From positions 10,414,730 to 10,478,729 of the forward strand of contig JAKOON010000022.1 in the NCBI GenBank assembly GCA_022577435.1: a stretch of 64,000 nt of DNA. Direction: 5' to 3'. A program made the position numbers and the translations under genes. Below, piece after piece: positions 49,297 to 61,699 of this stretch. The number at the start of each line of letters is the position of its first letter. Position 1 is the stretch's first letter. The notes under the pieces are model-generated. The model was not told the DNA's origin and ran no database searches. It saw nothing but the letters and a program-made list of their open reading frames with translations. The stretch is from Embiotoca jacksoni. Its lineage: Eukaryota; Chordata; Actinopteri; Embiotocidae.

Positions 49297-49680
49297 CCGA
49301 TTTATTCATCATAGAATACGAAGCAGAATGTGTTTTCTATATTCCCATCAAGTGCGCCGCTCCAGTGACGAGAGAGAGCCCCAGCGCGCAACATAAAGCC
49401 AGTCAACAATGTGTGGTCTTCTTGTTTTCACGCAGTTGATGAGAAATCAGTTCTAGGCTCTCCTCCACGGGAAAAAAAAAACGAAAAAAAAAAAAAAAAA
49501 ACACACACACACGGGCTTCTGCATGAGGGCAAAGCAAAACCGCGAAGTCCAAAAGCAGGTTGGCGAGAGTGTAAAGAAAGACTCATGTGTTCCCTGTGCC
49601 CTTCCCTTCCCGTCTTCACAGCGGCTGTTAAGGGCGCATCTCTCCCCTCGATCAACTGTCAGGCGGACCACATAGATGCG
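49297..49680 (-). other. lrrn3: Candidate non-coding exon 1 of lrrn3
   Basis: On the minus strand AAATCGG is followed by the strong donor GTAAGT (49296-49291). The upstream 380 bp is richer in CpG than its surroundings (GCGCGC, GCGGCGC, CTCGCG) apart from an A/CA stretch at 49471-49512. No long ORF with protein character runs into the donor, fitting a 5' UTR exon. The start is a guess from the position of the CCAAT element. Linkage to lrrn3 is inferred from strand, distance and absence of another gene. Confidence 0.35.
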
Positions 49681-49900
49681 CCGCCGTCTCCTCAGCAGTC
49701 AGTCATTAATATTAGAACAAACCCCGACTCTCCAGAGAACAGCCAATAGCGTCAGAGAAGCAGGCGAGGTGCTCGCAGCATCCCTATTCTGGTTGGCTGA
49801 ATGGAGCCGTCAGTCATCTCCCTGAAGCCTGTTCTCATCTATGTCTTGTTCTGTTGGAGGTGAAGCACGCTGCAAGAAATATCCACATTAACAATTCAAT
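49681..49900 (-). promoter_or_regulatory. Candidate lrrn3 promoter region
   Basis: Upstream (minus sense) of the candidate exon lie an inverted CCAAT element (ATTGGCT at 49747-49741), a second related CAGCCAACC at about 49792-49800, and scattered CpGs, without an obvious TATA box. This is typical of a TATA-less vertebrate promoter but not proof of one. Confidence 0.3.
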
Positions 49901-52900
49901 CTGGCCAGACGCGAGTCCTAAAATGGTGTTTAAAATCAAATAAAACACGTGTGAATATATATATTAGGATTAAATTAAAATGCCTAGAGTATTTCCACGT
50001 TATACACATTGTAGGAAGTGAAGTATTTAAAAAGAAATAAAGGCTCCATGAATATCAATTTTTTTTTTTTTAGTACAAGACAAGTTTATCTTGGCTGTAA
50101 AGATTTTTCTTTTTTTGCAGGTAACCCTTTGCAGATTTTCCGTTTTGACACTGACCACTGTTTGACTTGTTTGACCATTTGGCTCCAGAAAGAAAATCAA
50201 GCATGTTTGATATGATTGATCGGAGTTAAACAGGGGTAAACCAACTGTTTCACTGCAATGGGAAGTCATCCTCAATGGCCAATTGTAAGCATATGACCTA
50301 ATTTTGTGAAATTCCAGTCACTGTCCTGTTGTGGCTGTTAGTAAACATGGCACCAGTACATCTTCAAGGATGTCTTATTAGAGTCCTAATTAATGTGTGA
50401 ACCTGTAATCCAGTCAGACATACTCTGACAGTGTAAACAGAGAATTGTAGTGCAGTTGAGGTACAAAGTGGCAGGAAAGAGAAATACTCAAGTAGCTAAA
50501 TTCAAAGAAGCAATAATTACTAGACATTCGACTTTCTGAATTAGAAAAATGTAACGTTCATACGGGTTTTAAAAACACATTTAAAACGGGCAATATGTAA
50601 GATTTAAGTCCCATTTTGTAATACCATTTTGTATTATTTTGTTTGTATGCTGTCAGTTTGTAGCTTTCTATATATATATATGATTATATAAGTAATCATA
50701 TATATTATATGATGATTATAAAAGTTTGATTTTGAAGACTCAGAGGTGGATTGATCAAAGAAAAAATTGTGATCAGTTAAGCGTGTAGCTTATGTTATAG
50801 CTTGCTTATCTCTGGTTTGAACAAGACCATAGTAGCAAGAAAACAGTCACAACAAAAACATGTATTGACGCCATACAGAATGTTTTTCAGAACACTTTGT
50901 GTTGCCGTTAGTTACACTAAAGATTAATTTTAAATTGTTTAAATAAGGTCAGAACGCCTGGTTTGTTTGCTACATTAAATTGCGTCAGTTTGGTAGATAT
51001 ATGGTGAGCGAACTGTGCTAGTCACATGCGGCAATTCCATCTTTTCTGAACTGTGTATAAACAAACAGCAAACTTAACATACTAACACTGTCAATAATGT
51101 AGCGGTGGAAAGCAATGCCGATGTTAAGTCTTGTTCTGCTTCTATTTTTGCCTATATTTGAATTTTAGCCATAGTTTTATATAACAAGAGGTTAGAACAT
51201 GCTACTTCTTCTTCCTCTCATGTTGGACTGAGGGCAGACTGAGCACTACAGTAACTCACTGTGGCCTCTTGGAGGTATGAGAAGGTATTGACAGACAGTA
51301 ATGTACACAGATTTTAAATTTTTTTTTTGCTTTACATTCTGCTGCTCACACATACTATCTTTAACAGGGGAACCAATTCTGTCAATATGTGAGCAGACAA
51401 CACATGTTCTCAAATATAGAATGACAAAGGAAAGAAGTGACCATGGTAAACTGTGTCGATGTAGAAATAAGATCCCCCCCACACTGATTTTTAAGACAAA
51501 TACATGCACCGTTCCCTGAAAACTAGGACTATGAAAATGCAAGTATCCATTTGTGCTTCAAAGAGTAACTACTGGAGACAAGCTGTTTCCTACTTCAACA
51601 TTCAAAAGTAAATTTCTATTGTGTGTGCATTGAAGATTTTAAGTTTCCATTTCACACTTATGTACGTTGCCTTTTCTGTCATGACCGGCTGCCTGACAAG
51701 TTGTGATGTTGCAAAATCTTGCTGGTACATTCACATCTTGAAATTATGTTTTACGGTGAACACAGAGAAACTTCCCCCCTCATATAAGGCAATCGAACAT
51801 TATATGTTGATTTGCCACCATTTGTTTTGTTGCGTTGACCAATCGCATCAGCACACTGTTGCTCCGTTTCGTGCCGCAGTCGTTGGAGTCGAATTCATTG
51901 CGAAGTGTGGCAGCCCCGGCCGGCTGCTGCCACTTTCTGTGTGCAGTTGCATTTGAGACGGACATTTTTTGCAGTGCAGTCGGAATGAGGAAGAAAGAGC
52001 AGGCAGGGAAGAAAATGGATATCTGTACCCATTAGCTCCAGAGCTCCCGACTCAGATCCCAAGAGGATTTCTAACACAATGTTCTACAAACTGATGTTCC
52101 TGGAGGTCGGGCAGGGTTATCCGCAGCCTCCGAGAAAGAGACATACTTCATCTGTCAGCCCAAAGCGTTCTGATCCAAAGACTGGAGGAGAGGAGGCTGC
52201 TTTAACACCAACTCTGCCTGATTTCACTTGGTCTTAATATATACAGCCTCACCACACATTATTGTGTTCCTTTATCAACTGTGGTGTCACTTACATTTCT
52301 ATGTGGCCTCAGGGACTTCTGGGAGTGTTGTTGGGTCAATATTCTCATAAGTTCCCAATTGAATCTCGGGTAGAAATTATTTAAATGTCATGTAAATTGA
52401 ACAAAATAATTTATTTTGAAAGTTTACTCATAAATGGATGACCTTTATGAATAAATATAATGCCGCAATAGTATTTAGACGGTTCTCTTCAATTGAATGC
52501 AGATGATTCTGCCAAGCCCCAGGTGCTGCTCACTCAAACTTAAGTAATTATGCACTTTTCAAATACTTTCCATATTTTTCTCCTTCCGCTGCTTATTCTG
52601 CATTTTTCAGGACGCTTGTTAAGATTTGTGTGCCTGCAAATTTGCAAACCACCCTCCGCCTGTGATAATGGTACAAATGCCCTTTTCAAGAGACATCAGC
52701 TTGTATAATGATCGTACGAAAACCCAGCCGGCTGATTTTAATTCAGGACAAGTAACAAGGGTGAGCCTTTAAGAGTAGCTTCAGCTTGTATGTTCTCATT
52801 TTTCTAATATTATGTTCATTGATGAGGTCAAGTTAAAGGGAGCAAACCTCACTTGGTTAACATAGTGGAATAAAATCCTATTATTTCACACCTCAATTAT

Positions 52901-53124
52901 GCAGCAATCCGGTGTGTACAGGTTTGAAACAAGTACGTAGCTGAGCTGCAAATTTACCCTGAACTGTCCATGCTTTACTCTTTTACAGCTCCTTTGATCT
53001 GCCAGCTTCAGTAACACAATGACATGTTTATTGCTTTCATTAACATTGATGTCTTAGATAGGCAGACCACACGCACACACCATGTAGACCCAAGTAGCAA
53101 CCCAACGATACGTCACCCACTGGT
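49901..53124. other. Non-coding region
   Basis: AT-rich, with no gene recognised. A perfect 13-bp inverted repeat sits at 50674-50705. The 51640-52080 part has higher GC and CpG, but no splice-flanked ORF was recognised. Confidence 0.45.
50674..50705. repeat. Perfect AT-rich inverted repeat (13-bp arms)
   Basis: ATATATATGATTA and TAATCATATATAT flank a 6-base loop, giving a cruciform- or hairpin-capable palindrome. Confidence 0.9.
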
Positions 53125-53490
53125 TTGTGAAAAGCTATTCTGGCATTTTGGAGTCAGAAGTGATATTTGGACGAGCTTGGGAGGACCGACAGGTGGATCT
53201 GACTGAGACACAAGGACATTAGGTCAGTGAAACCAGACATGCCCCCACACATGCCTCTCTCTGAGGCCTAATGTGTAATTATTTATGGAATTATTTTCAG
53301 AAGGACCACCAGAACAGTGATTAGAAGGAGTGAATTTAGCTAATGACACCATAATAACTTGTGGAAAAAAGGTATTGGCTTTGTATTTCATGAGAAGTTG
53401 ACACCTTTCGAATGGAAGTGTATTAGAACCAGAGTTTTTATTGGAGCCAGCCCCTAGTGGCCCTCATTTGTATTGCACTTTAAGGCAATA
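53125..53490 (+). repeat. Dispersed repeat family A, copy 3
   Basis: Contains CATTTTGGAGTCAGAAGTGA, GGACGAGCTTGGGAGGAC, AGTGAATTTAGCTAATGAC, GGAGCCAGCCCCTAGTGGCC and TTGCACTTTAAGGC. It stops before the CACTTTTCAGACC end seen in copy 2. A Tc1 relic begins about 75 bp further right. Confidence 0.72.
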
Positions 53491-53564
53491 AAACCTGTGA
53501 CTATGCTTATTTTGATCTAACGATTATGGTTAGGCTGTAACTATTTGTTTTTCAAGATCTGTGT

Positions 53565-54424
53565 TTCAGCACATTCAGTTTGAGGTAAAATAATATGAAA
53601 TTAAAATGCAAAGTCTCAACTTCACTTTGAGTGGGCTTATGCCGGTATTGACAAAACTGTGTGAGATACAGCCCTCTCAAATAAAGCAAAGTTTCAAAAG
53701 TAACAGAACACTTTGGCGACTAAATGTTATTTGAGAAGCTTTGTCGTTTCAACATGAGTGCACTAAGATTGAAGTTGCCATTTAGATTGAGTCTGAGTTG
53801 TTTGTCATTATCAGGAGTTAAGAGGTGACCATGTAAATGAAGAGGATAATTTAATCAGGGATAAATCAAGGATAGTTGTTTTTCCCAAAGTCAACAGTTG
53901 GATTTGTTTTGAAAAAAAGCATATGCACATAGGAAAACAAACAAATAATGTCCTGGTAGACTTGAGATGCGCGAGTCTTGTTGAGGAGTAGAAAAATAAT
54001 TTGCATGAGTGAAGAGATACAGCATTGCACGTTATGTCTGCACAGTCAGGAATGCTTTCCAGGATGTAGGCATAAATGTTTCCTTGTCAACGATCAAGAG
54101 AAGACTTAAGGACCAAAAACTCAGAGGATTCAGGACTAGATGCAAAACTTAAAAGTGTGCCTTAAAAACAGCAAGACTAGGTTACAGCTTGTGAAACGTG
54201 CAAAAAGAAACCAGTAAAGTTCTCCAGACTGAAGAAACAATCTCAATCAACAGAATGGAAACAGGAAAGTGTAGAAAAAAAATGGAACAGCTCATCCGCC
54301 AAATATGTCATGGGTTGGGTATGTATAGCTGCCAGTGGAACTGGCACACCGACATGTATTCACTGCTGACAGAATGCAGGTATACAGGAGCCTTCTGTGT
54401 GCTCAGATGATGCAGCCAAACCAA
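53565..54424 (+). pseudogene. Degenerate Tc1-like transposon with transposase remnant
   Basis: The segment follows a Tc1-family consensus I know from fish and amphibians. The left part has CATTCAGTTTGAGGTAAAAT and AATGCAAAGTCTCAACTTCA, then a TTTCAAAAGTAACAGAACAC word. The transposase follows as scattered fragments: CCAAAGTCAACAGTTGGA (KSTVG, from the paired DNA-binding region); TCAACGATCAAGAGAAGACT; TRLQLVKRAKRN near 54170-54210; and WVCIAASGTG at 54316-54345, from the catalytic region before the second aspartate. Stops and frameshifts separate all pieces. The similarity ends near the CAGATGATGCAGCCAAA word at 54405-54420, so the right third and right terminal repeat are missing. It cannot encode an active enzyme. 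Confidence 0.75.
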
Positions 54425-54522
54425 AGAGGTGGAATATCCTCGAACACTGCTTAACAGATTTTAAAGTTTTAAGATCATGAAGCCTCATTTTTAGTGAAAC
54501 TTTCAGTTTGCAATTTTTACCT

Positions 54523-54730
54523 CCGCCAGGAAGGTTATGTCTTTGGTGTGAATTTTGTATTTGTTTGGCAGCAGGATAACAGAAAAACTACCAGCCCCAC
54601 TTTCATGAAACAACTTGGAAAGATCTACCATTGACCAAGGAAGAACGCATAACATTTTGGACCCGAATCACGGGATGGATCCGCAAAATATTTGTTTTAC
54701 TTTTATTAACGTTGCAAGATAGGGCGGTTA
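54523..54730. repeat. Dispersed repeat (CCTCCGCCAGGAAGGTTATG family)
   Basis: CTCCGCCAGGAAGGTTATGT, TTTGGCAGCAGGATAACAG, AAAAACTACCAG, GACCAAGGAAGAACGCAT and GTTGCAAGATAGGGCG follow a repeat consensus widespread in fish genomes that I recall in this order. No ORF. Confidence 0.6.
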
Positions 54731-57204
54731 GCCCTACTAAATGCAATACATCTTAAAATCCAGTGGAGGGCAGTAAATTAGTGACAAAACATAAAAACAT
54801 AGGCCGTTCTCAAAATATGATGATTCCATATCATTATCCGCATTCCCAGGCTGCAGAAATCTTCTGGAATACACATGTACTTGCTCAAATTTTGTACAGC
54901 GAACAGTTGTTGTAAAGCATCTGAGGTGGGGAGAAATTCAGCCTTAGATTTATTTGCTTGGACTGAACCGCCAGCAGCACACCCTGAATGACAGGCACAC
55001 AGAGTCAGTCAAAACGCCGTGGAGCTTTTTGACAGTGCACTAGCCCACTGATGCAGCGGCAAACTGAGATTTTGTCCTGCCCATACCGATGGCCGGTACA
55101 ACACTGAGGAGCGCCTGAGGACAGTGGTTTCCTAAACGAGAGTCACATTTGTAATTATGTCGGGACGTTACATCGTGGCTGCAGATTTTCAGGTCGTAGA
55201 AGAGTGGACTGTTGACCTTTTGTGGATAATTATTTCAGGGTTGTGTTACTTTTCTTGCAGCTGAAGTCTTTTCTTCTGTCAAAGACGTGTAATGTGCACA
55301 TATGTACCATTAGCACGAGATATCTGCATAATTTTATTCATGTGATGATGAAGTTACTGACGGAGACATGGAAAAACACTTAAGCACGTGTGCATTTAAC
55401 CCTCTACACTGTGAAACCGGTACTACACATGATTAAGTAATGTTTGAAAAATAGGCTGTGAATATTTTGAATATCTAAAACCTTGGTTGTTGTTTCCCTG
55501 TTGTACTATTGTGGCCCTGATATCTATGATTTCTGATAAAAAAAATTCTGATACATAACTTTATTGACAGATGATTGTATTTTTAAGCATAGTAATCAAT
55601 TAGAAACATGAAAAATATACTGCTTTTCCACTCTTACAGTCTAAATCAGCCTGTACTTTCTTGGATGTTTAGGATGAATAGGTCACTGATGGTTCCATAC
55701 CTTGAGCTGACTCTGCACTTTTCCTTCAATTACCTTTATACATTGGACCTTTCCTGTATAACCTGACCGTGGTGACTTCACACTTCATGAAGCCAGTCGA
55801 GGGAGCACGCAGCACCTCATAAACCCCCTCCAGAAGCACTTGGCAGTGTCAAGGAGGGATTTTTTTTTGACAAGAAACCGGATATCACGCCCCCCCTTGA
55901 AAAATATGCATAAAATGTAATATTGTAAAACGTTATTTTGGGGGAAGAGCTTCCTGCAACAAAAAAAAAGGCCTGAGGTGTTTACAGTGTGAGTAATGCT
56001 CTCGCTCATTCTTGTTTATTGCAGAGTTTGGGGAGCATTCTGCAGGCGTTTGGTGGTGACATTTTGTGATGTGTTCTGCAGAGGGAGAAAAGGCCGTGGA
56101 GGGCAGTAGAATTTATTGACTGAATTTCACAGTTATAAATGGGTCTTTTACAAGTGACATAAAGAAAATGATCTGTTCTCAGCTGAGGCGGTGGAGATCT
56201 GTAAACTAGTTCTGTGTACTGCCAGCAGTCATGGCAGCAGTCACTTGTATTGAATAAAGTTTTATACAATAGACTATAACTTTGCTTTTGATAAATATTG
56301 TGCATGGAACCAAATATGAGTATTTACAGCACCTGATTAGTTTCTTCCACAGAAAACATTGGCCCTTGCATTATTCTTTCTCCAAGCAATCTGTTAAATC
56401 TCCTTAGGCATTGTATGAACAGCTACATTTGCATTTTTGAATTCATTGTTGAGCTATGTTCACTATCATTGTCTTATATGTTTTGTAAAAAACCTTAGAT
56501 TCCTTTCAGAACTGAAGACAGTCTGTGGGGAGGCCTACAGACGAATAATCCTCCTCTAGGGGGAAGGCGTATACAAAGAGACCACTGACTGTGCTGCACA
56601 CTGTTACTCAAACAATCCATATCCCTCACAAAACCACCCCAAGGCACTAATGTCTTTCTTCAGACTGCTGCCGTTTGAAAATTACAGTGATATTGCGTGC
56701 AGCCAAAGTTAACTGTTTATAACACATGCAATTCCATCTAAACACGGTAGTTTAAAAAGTTACCTTTCTATAAACGTGGAAACTTAGCAAACACACAACC
56801 TGCCAGTGCAGTATGATGGTCGGAAGTGACTATTTAAATGTGAATCTTAGGGAAAAGTGACTTTAATGAATCAAGGGAATTCATTGACTTTGGTTCCTTT
56901 GCAACGATAGATTTTTTTTCCTCACCTTAATGATAGATGTTCCCCATCCTCCACAAAAAAAAAAAAAAGCCGTGGTGGAATAAATAAGATCCGTGCAATA
57001 AATAAAGGTAATAAAATCCCAGTGAAAAATACAAGTAAACATTCTGCATCCCAGTTAAACTGTAATTAATACAAAATCTTAAGTTCTTTAAAAGTACACG
57101 TTATCAGCAAAAGTAAAAGTACTTCTGCAACAAAATGGCCTCTGTGACTAACATGACATTATTACAGAGGGTGACTCATTAATTTATAAGTGGCAATTTA
57201 TGGT
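54731..57204. other. Non-coding region
   Basis: No gene or clear repeat recognised; AT-rich with short A/T runs. Open frames at 55785-56009 and 56006-56305 (minus) lack protein character. Confidence 0.4.
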
Positions 57205-57420
57205 TGCAGCAGGGCGGAGGCATTATGTTTTTGCCTCATTAGTCTGTTTGATTCTCGTTAACGCTATATCTCAGGAACGCCTTGAAGAAATGTCTTCAAA
57301 GTTGGCAGAAATGGTCGCTCTGACTGTATGATGGACTGATGAGAATTTGGTGGTCAAAGGTTGCTGTGAAAGCATGTTTGTGGCCATAGTTATAATAATT
57401 TGGACTGTGCTGATTTTGTG
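57205..57420. repeat. Dispersed repeat (GGCGGAGGCATTATG family)
   Basis: GGGCGGAGGCATTATGTTTT, GATTCTCGTTAACGCTATAT, CTCAGGAACGCCTTGAAGAA, TCTTCAAAGTTGGCAGAAAT, GAATTTGGTGGTCAAAGGT and GCTGTGAAAGCATGTTTG follow, in order, a repeat I know from many fish genomes. No ORF. Confidence 0.6.
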
Positions 57421-59103
57421 CAGATTAGTTGACGATGTGTGTGAAGCATCCACGTTTTAGAGTTTGTAGCTTCATCCTAGCGACATCCTTATTTGAAGCA
57501 TCGCCTGCTGTCACTGCTACAACTTTATGTTCTGTCTGAATCAGCTTTATTGGATGAATTCCTTCAGAGTCTTCACTACATAAATTGCAAAAGTCTGGAC
57601 AGATATGGATTTAAACTGCAACTTAGCGAAGGCAAACCATCGCCAGCAGGTGATTCCATTTTGATGAATTCTTTGGCACTTGTGTGGGCGGCAGTGTGAC
57701 AGCTTGTATTTTCTGTTATTGACGTTTGAGTTCCTGTCAGTGGCACTTTTTGCTTTGTCTGGTTTAACCAGTGTTGCTGTTAATGTAATGCTCTCTACCT
57801 TTCATTTTAGGTGCATCATCTCCTGTATGAAATAAGAGACTTCCAGGCAGTGATTGTTTAGAAGAGAAAATATAAACGCTTGATATACACTACATTAAGT
57901 CACTCCTGCTGTGTTGATTTCATCAGCATATCAGACAAACAGAAACCTGGTGTACAATATTGCAACACACAGTTGTAATATATCGATATTCCTCAGTACT
58001 TCCAGCCTGCTCGGGTCACACCATCACGTTCCCTAATAGCGTTCCTTGTGCTGATTTCAAATCTATTTCTGGCTAACCACACCCACTCCAATCGCAGTGA
58101 CGGCAAACATTAGACCTCATGGGTGACTCTTTAAATAATAGTTAAGACTCACAGATAGACAGACAGACGGACAGACGCAGCGAGCCCAAACCTACACTAA
58201 GACAGGACAGGCTCTCTGTGGTTTGGTTAACGCCTCGAATAAATTACAAACTTGAATGTCAGCAGACTCCATACCTGGCATCTTAAATTTCTCACTATGC
58301 TCCTTATTCTCTTGATATTTGCTTTGCATGTGCCAGGAACAAAGACAATTTAATGATATCTGTTTTATTGCTATCTTTCTCCTTTCTGTATCATGCTGTG
58401 TCTGATTAAATCAAACTTAGCAGTGCCCTTTATAAACATCTGAGAAGAACATGTATTGTCCTTCTGCTAATGATACTATCAATGTTAGTGATGGAAATAT
58501 ATAAGAATATCCCTTCAAATAGCAACCCTGAATGAGTACAAAACACAGCATGGTATTATGCATAATCTGTTTCTTGTTAAAAAATAATAAAAAGATCTTA
58601 TCCGATGTCAAAAAATATATGACATAATGAGATGTATAGGCTAGAAAAAAAAGGCCTTTTTTCTTTACCTCCTGTAACGATGAAAGAGAAAAACATCAGT
58701 TTTAAGCCCTTAAAGTAGAGGTTGCTTTCAAATATAAAGTAAATTATTATTTTTATTTATCAATTAACTTCACTCAAAGTACATCAGAGAGTTAACAACG
58801 TTGAAAAAGTTCAAATAGTTGCGCGTGCACTCCATCACATAGGTTGTCCCAAGCATATCTGAGAACTTGCCGCAGTTTTTCTGTGGATTTAAACTGTCTC
58901 ACCTGCTTGTATGTTTCAGACTGACTCAATAATGTTGGCGTCAGAACTCTATGGGGGCCACGCCATTTGTTTCAGAACTCCTTCCTCTTCTTGACATCGA
59001 AGATGGTTCTTAACGACTCCGTCTGTTTCTTTGGGGTCCTTCACGAGCTGCAGAATAAAGGACCAATCAGATCCTTCTGTGATTGTGCTGTGAGAAAGTG
59101 TTT
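57421..59103. other. Non-coding region
   Basis: No gene recognised. A short tetranucleotide-like GACA run occurs at 58154-58177. The open frame at 57493-57699 has no recognisable domain. Confidence 0.4.
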
Positions 59104-59733
59104 TAAGTTTCGATGCTTGATCAAAATCAGCACCCGAGTTACACATGCGTTTGTGACGACTGGTCTGGGCGCAGTCTGATTTCTCCATGCACTTGAAACT
59201 CGAGCATATCGTGCACAAAAATATTTTATGAGGACCAGACAGAAGTGGTGGGGAGCAAATGTGACGAGTAGGGGTGGTTGTCACGCTGGAGAACTAAGTG
59301 TCATCGAACCACAGTTCAGTTAGTTTATGCTAAATGTTTTCCCTCAGACGCCTCAGAACATCTTTGTTGAACTTGGCATTGACAGTCTGACTTTGTGGGT
59401 CAAGTTCACGATGCACAACCCGCTGAAAGTCAAAGAAAACCCACCTCGTTGCGCACATGACCTGACGCACCTGTCTTCACTGGACAGTGATGTTCTGCTC
59501 TCCCGAAACCCATATGTCAATCAAACACCTCTCGAGGCTCATTGCTTCATTGCCGTAGACCTTCTGAAGCATTATAAGGGTCTACGTTGCCAGGTGTCGG
59601 CAAGTTTGACACAGAATTTGATGTGCGCCCTCTGCTCATGTCCATTGAGAAATCACAGATGCGCGCTCGCCTCTGGTCACAAAAATGTGTAACTCGGGTG
59701 CGGACTCAGAACTTTTTGATCCAGCTTTGTGTA
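59104..59733 (-). mobile_element. Internally deleted mariner-like element with inverted ends
   Basis: Inverted repeats face each other at about 59104-59163 and 59671-59733. The best 17 bp, GCACCCGAGTTACACAT, is identical on both sides, followed by TTTGTGAC, with further outward similarity around TTTTGATC. The 630-bp element holds minus-strand mariner transposase pieces. A full-length mariner is about 1.3 kb, so roughly half is deleted. The TA target duplication is plausible at both edges but not certain. Confidence 0.7.
59337..59640 (-). pseudogene. Mariner-type transposase remnant (N-terminus fused to catalytic fragment)
   Basis: Read on the minus strand, EQRAHIKFCVKLA (59600-59638) and KVYGNEAMSLERC (59530-59567) match the N-terminal helix-turn-helix region of a mariner transposase. 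Then FDFQRVVHRELDPQSQTVN and KFNKDVLRRLREN (59337-59436) match the catalytic-domain segment around FFDSKGI..EF. About 100-150 residues between them are missing. Frameshifts, stops and the loss of the first catalytic aspartate region make it non-functional. Family identity is from memory of mariner transposases. Confidence 0.72.
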
Positions 59734-60046
59734 GGTAATCGGTTTGCATTGTAGTCATAGTAAAGGCAAACAGACCCAACCATTGATACAATGAGCCTGG
59801 AATCAGCATGAAGGATTCTGAGTGAGTCATGCCACAGTGTGTGATGACCTACTTCACATTAAAGGACTGTCTGGCTGTTGTGCAGCAGGCCAATTTAAGT
59901 TATAATGATGACGGAGGAAGAGAGAGTGACAAGGAGCATGGCAAGAATGAGAGAGAGAGTGAGAGATGTGTCATGTTAGCTCTACAGACTGTTCTTCTAA
60001 AGCGGTCAAAATGCTTCAGTTGCGCCTGCACACCTCTCTGAACCTC

Positions 60047-60048
<2 letters not shown>

Positions 60049-60100
<52 letters not shown>
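60049..60100. repeat. (CA)n microsatellite
   Basis: CA run of about 52 bp with one AAAC interruption. Confidence 0.96.
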
Positions 60101-60101
<1 letters not shown>

Positions 60102-61056
60102 TCACAGCTTGAAGCATGATCTCCAAGTGTGGTCAAAAAAAGCCTGGAGAGTGCTTCAAGTGACAATCCATGTGCGGGAGATTTTAAAACTGAAGAACTG
60201 AACTGAAGAACTTCACAAACTCTTTTGTGAAGTCTATTTTTCCGCTGATTGCCTGCTTGCTTATGAAAATTGCTCCATTATCCACACTCCACAGCATCCT
60301 TTTCAGTAGAGCTAGTAGAGAACAAGATTCCTGCTGGTCAAGCCAGCTAACTTCCTGTTTAGCTCCCTGTACGCATGAATGAGTTTTTCTAACATTACTG
60401 AATCGAATGGATAAAATTCTGATAATAAATAGTGCATTCCTGGGGGCTTCTGATGCTCAGAGCATCTGGCAGAGACACTTTCGGTGTTCACGTGTTGTTG
60501 TTTTTTTTTAACTGTTATTACCTTCTGACAGCACACTGTTTGGCTGCTCAGCTTTTATACTTCCTGCATCGTCTATACGCTTGTATTTTCTAACAATGTT
60601 AATGTTCAAGACCAAATTATCTCCTCATGATGAATTACCAATGTGATCGGCAAACGCAGCACCGCCGTTGTTTTGGGGAGCGTTGGCGGGGGTCGCCAGG
60701 AGGGAAAATCTCTCCAAATCCAATCAAATACAGAATAATGGCTGGTGTTTTTTTTTTTTTTTTAATGTCATTTGAACTCCACCGACAATGTATCATTCGT
60801 TTGATGCTAACTCCACACCAGATACGCTTGTCAGGTGAACATGCTAATGATTGCATTTGCTCTTGTCTTTTTGGTTTTGCAAAGAACTGTTATGCCTGTT
60901 TACGGTTGCTAATCTATGATGGGACAGTAGCTGGAGATGGGAGTGGTTTTGTGATAAGGAAACGGTAAACAATAGCTGTCTTCTGTGTAAAATGTCAAGG
61001 AGAAAAAAAAACTTTAGGAATTGTATTACCAAGGTGAGCTCTGTAACGAAGGTCAT

Positions 61057-61079
61057 TGTGCGTGTGTGTGTGTGTGTGC

Positions 61080-61110
<31 letters not shown>

Positions 61111-61123
61111 CGTGTGCGTGTGT
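61057..61123. repeat. (GT)n-(GC)n compound microsatellite
   Basis: GT runs with GC interruptions and a (GC)5 block; alternating purine-pyrimidine over about 66 bp. Confidence 0.96.
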
Positions 61124-61581
61124 TAACTCGACCACGAGTTTCATTCCGCTCAACTTCTCTGACAGCCCTCGGTCGTTGCTGGGATGCCCTTGTCAAAGAG
61201 ATCGCACGTCACAAGTAACAACTTAATGCTCTGCCATAATCCCCATGTTTTTTAGTCAAAGAAGAGTTAACATTTGTATTCCTCATCATCCTCACCATGC
61301 TGCACTTACTCCTAAGCCCCGTCTACAACGCTGCAGAGTTTACAGCATAAAAGCAAAGTTTTTTTTTTGTCTTTTCACCGTGAGAGAGCTGAGGCAGAGG
61401 AATACTGCCTGAGGATGTTTCATATTCATATGGCTCTATCCAACTATATCTCTCCCCTTTCCTCCCACTTTGTCTCTCGGAGACTAACCTCACTCTTTTC
61501 TCCCTCTGCAGTTGCCTTGTATCACCCACCTCTAATTATTTTAATTTCCCTCCCCTTCCTGCCCTCCCCCAACCCCACCTG

Positions 61582-61586
<5 letters not shown>

Positions 61587-61613
<27 letters not shown>

Positions 61614-61614
61614 A

Positions 61615-61689
<75 letters not shown>
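61587..61689. repeat. (CA)n microsatellite, longest in window
   Basis: About 100 bp of CA with one CTCACTCA interruption. Confidence 0.97.
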
Positions 61690-61690
<1 letters not shown>

Positions 61691-61699
61691 GCCCTCCTG

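Larger units (their letters stand above)
59734..61586. other. Non-coding region
   Basis: No gene recognised. It contains CA and GT tracts (listed) and a T run at 60749-60764. Confidence 0.4.
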
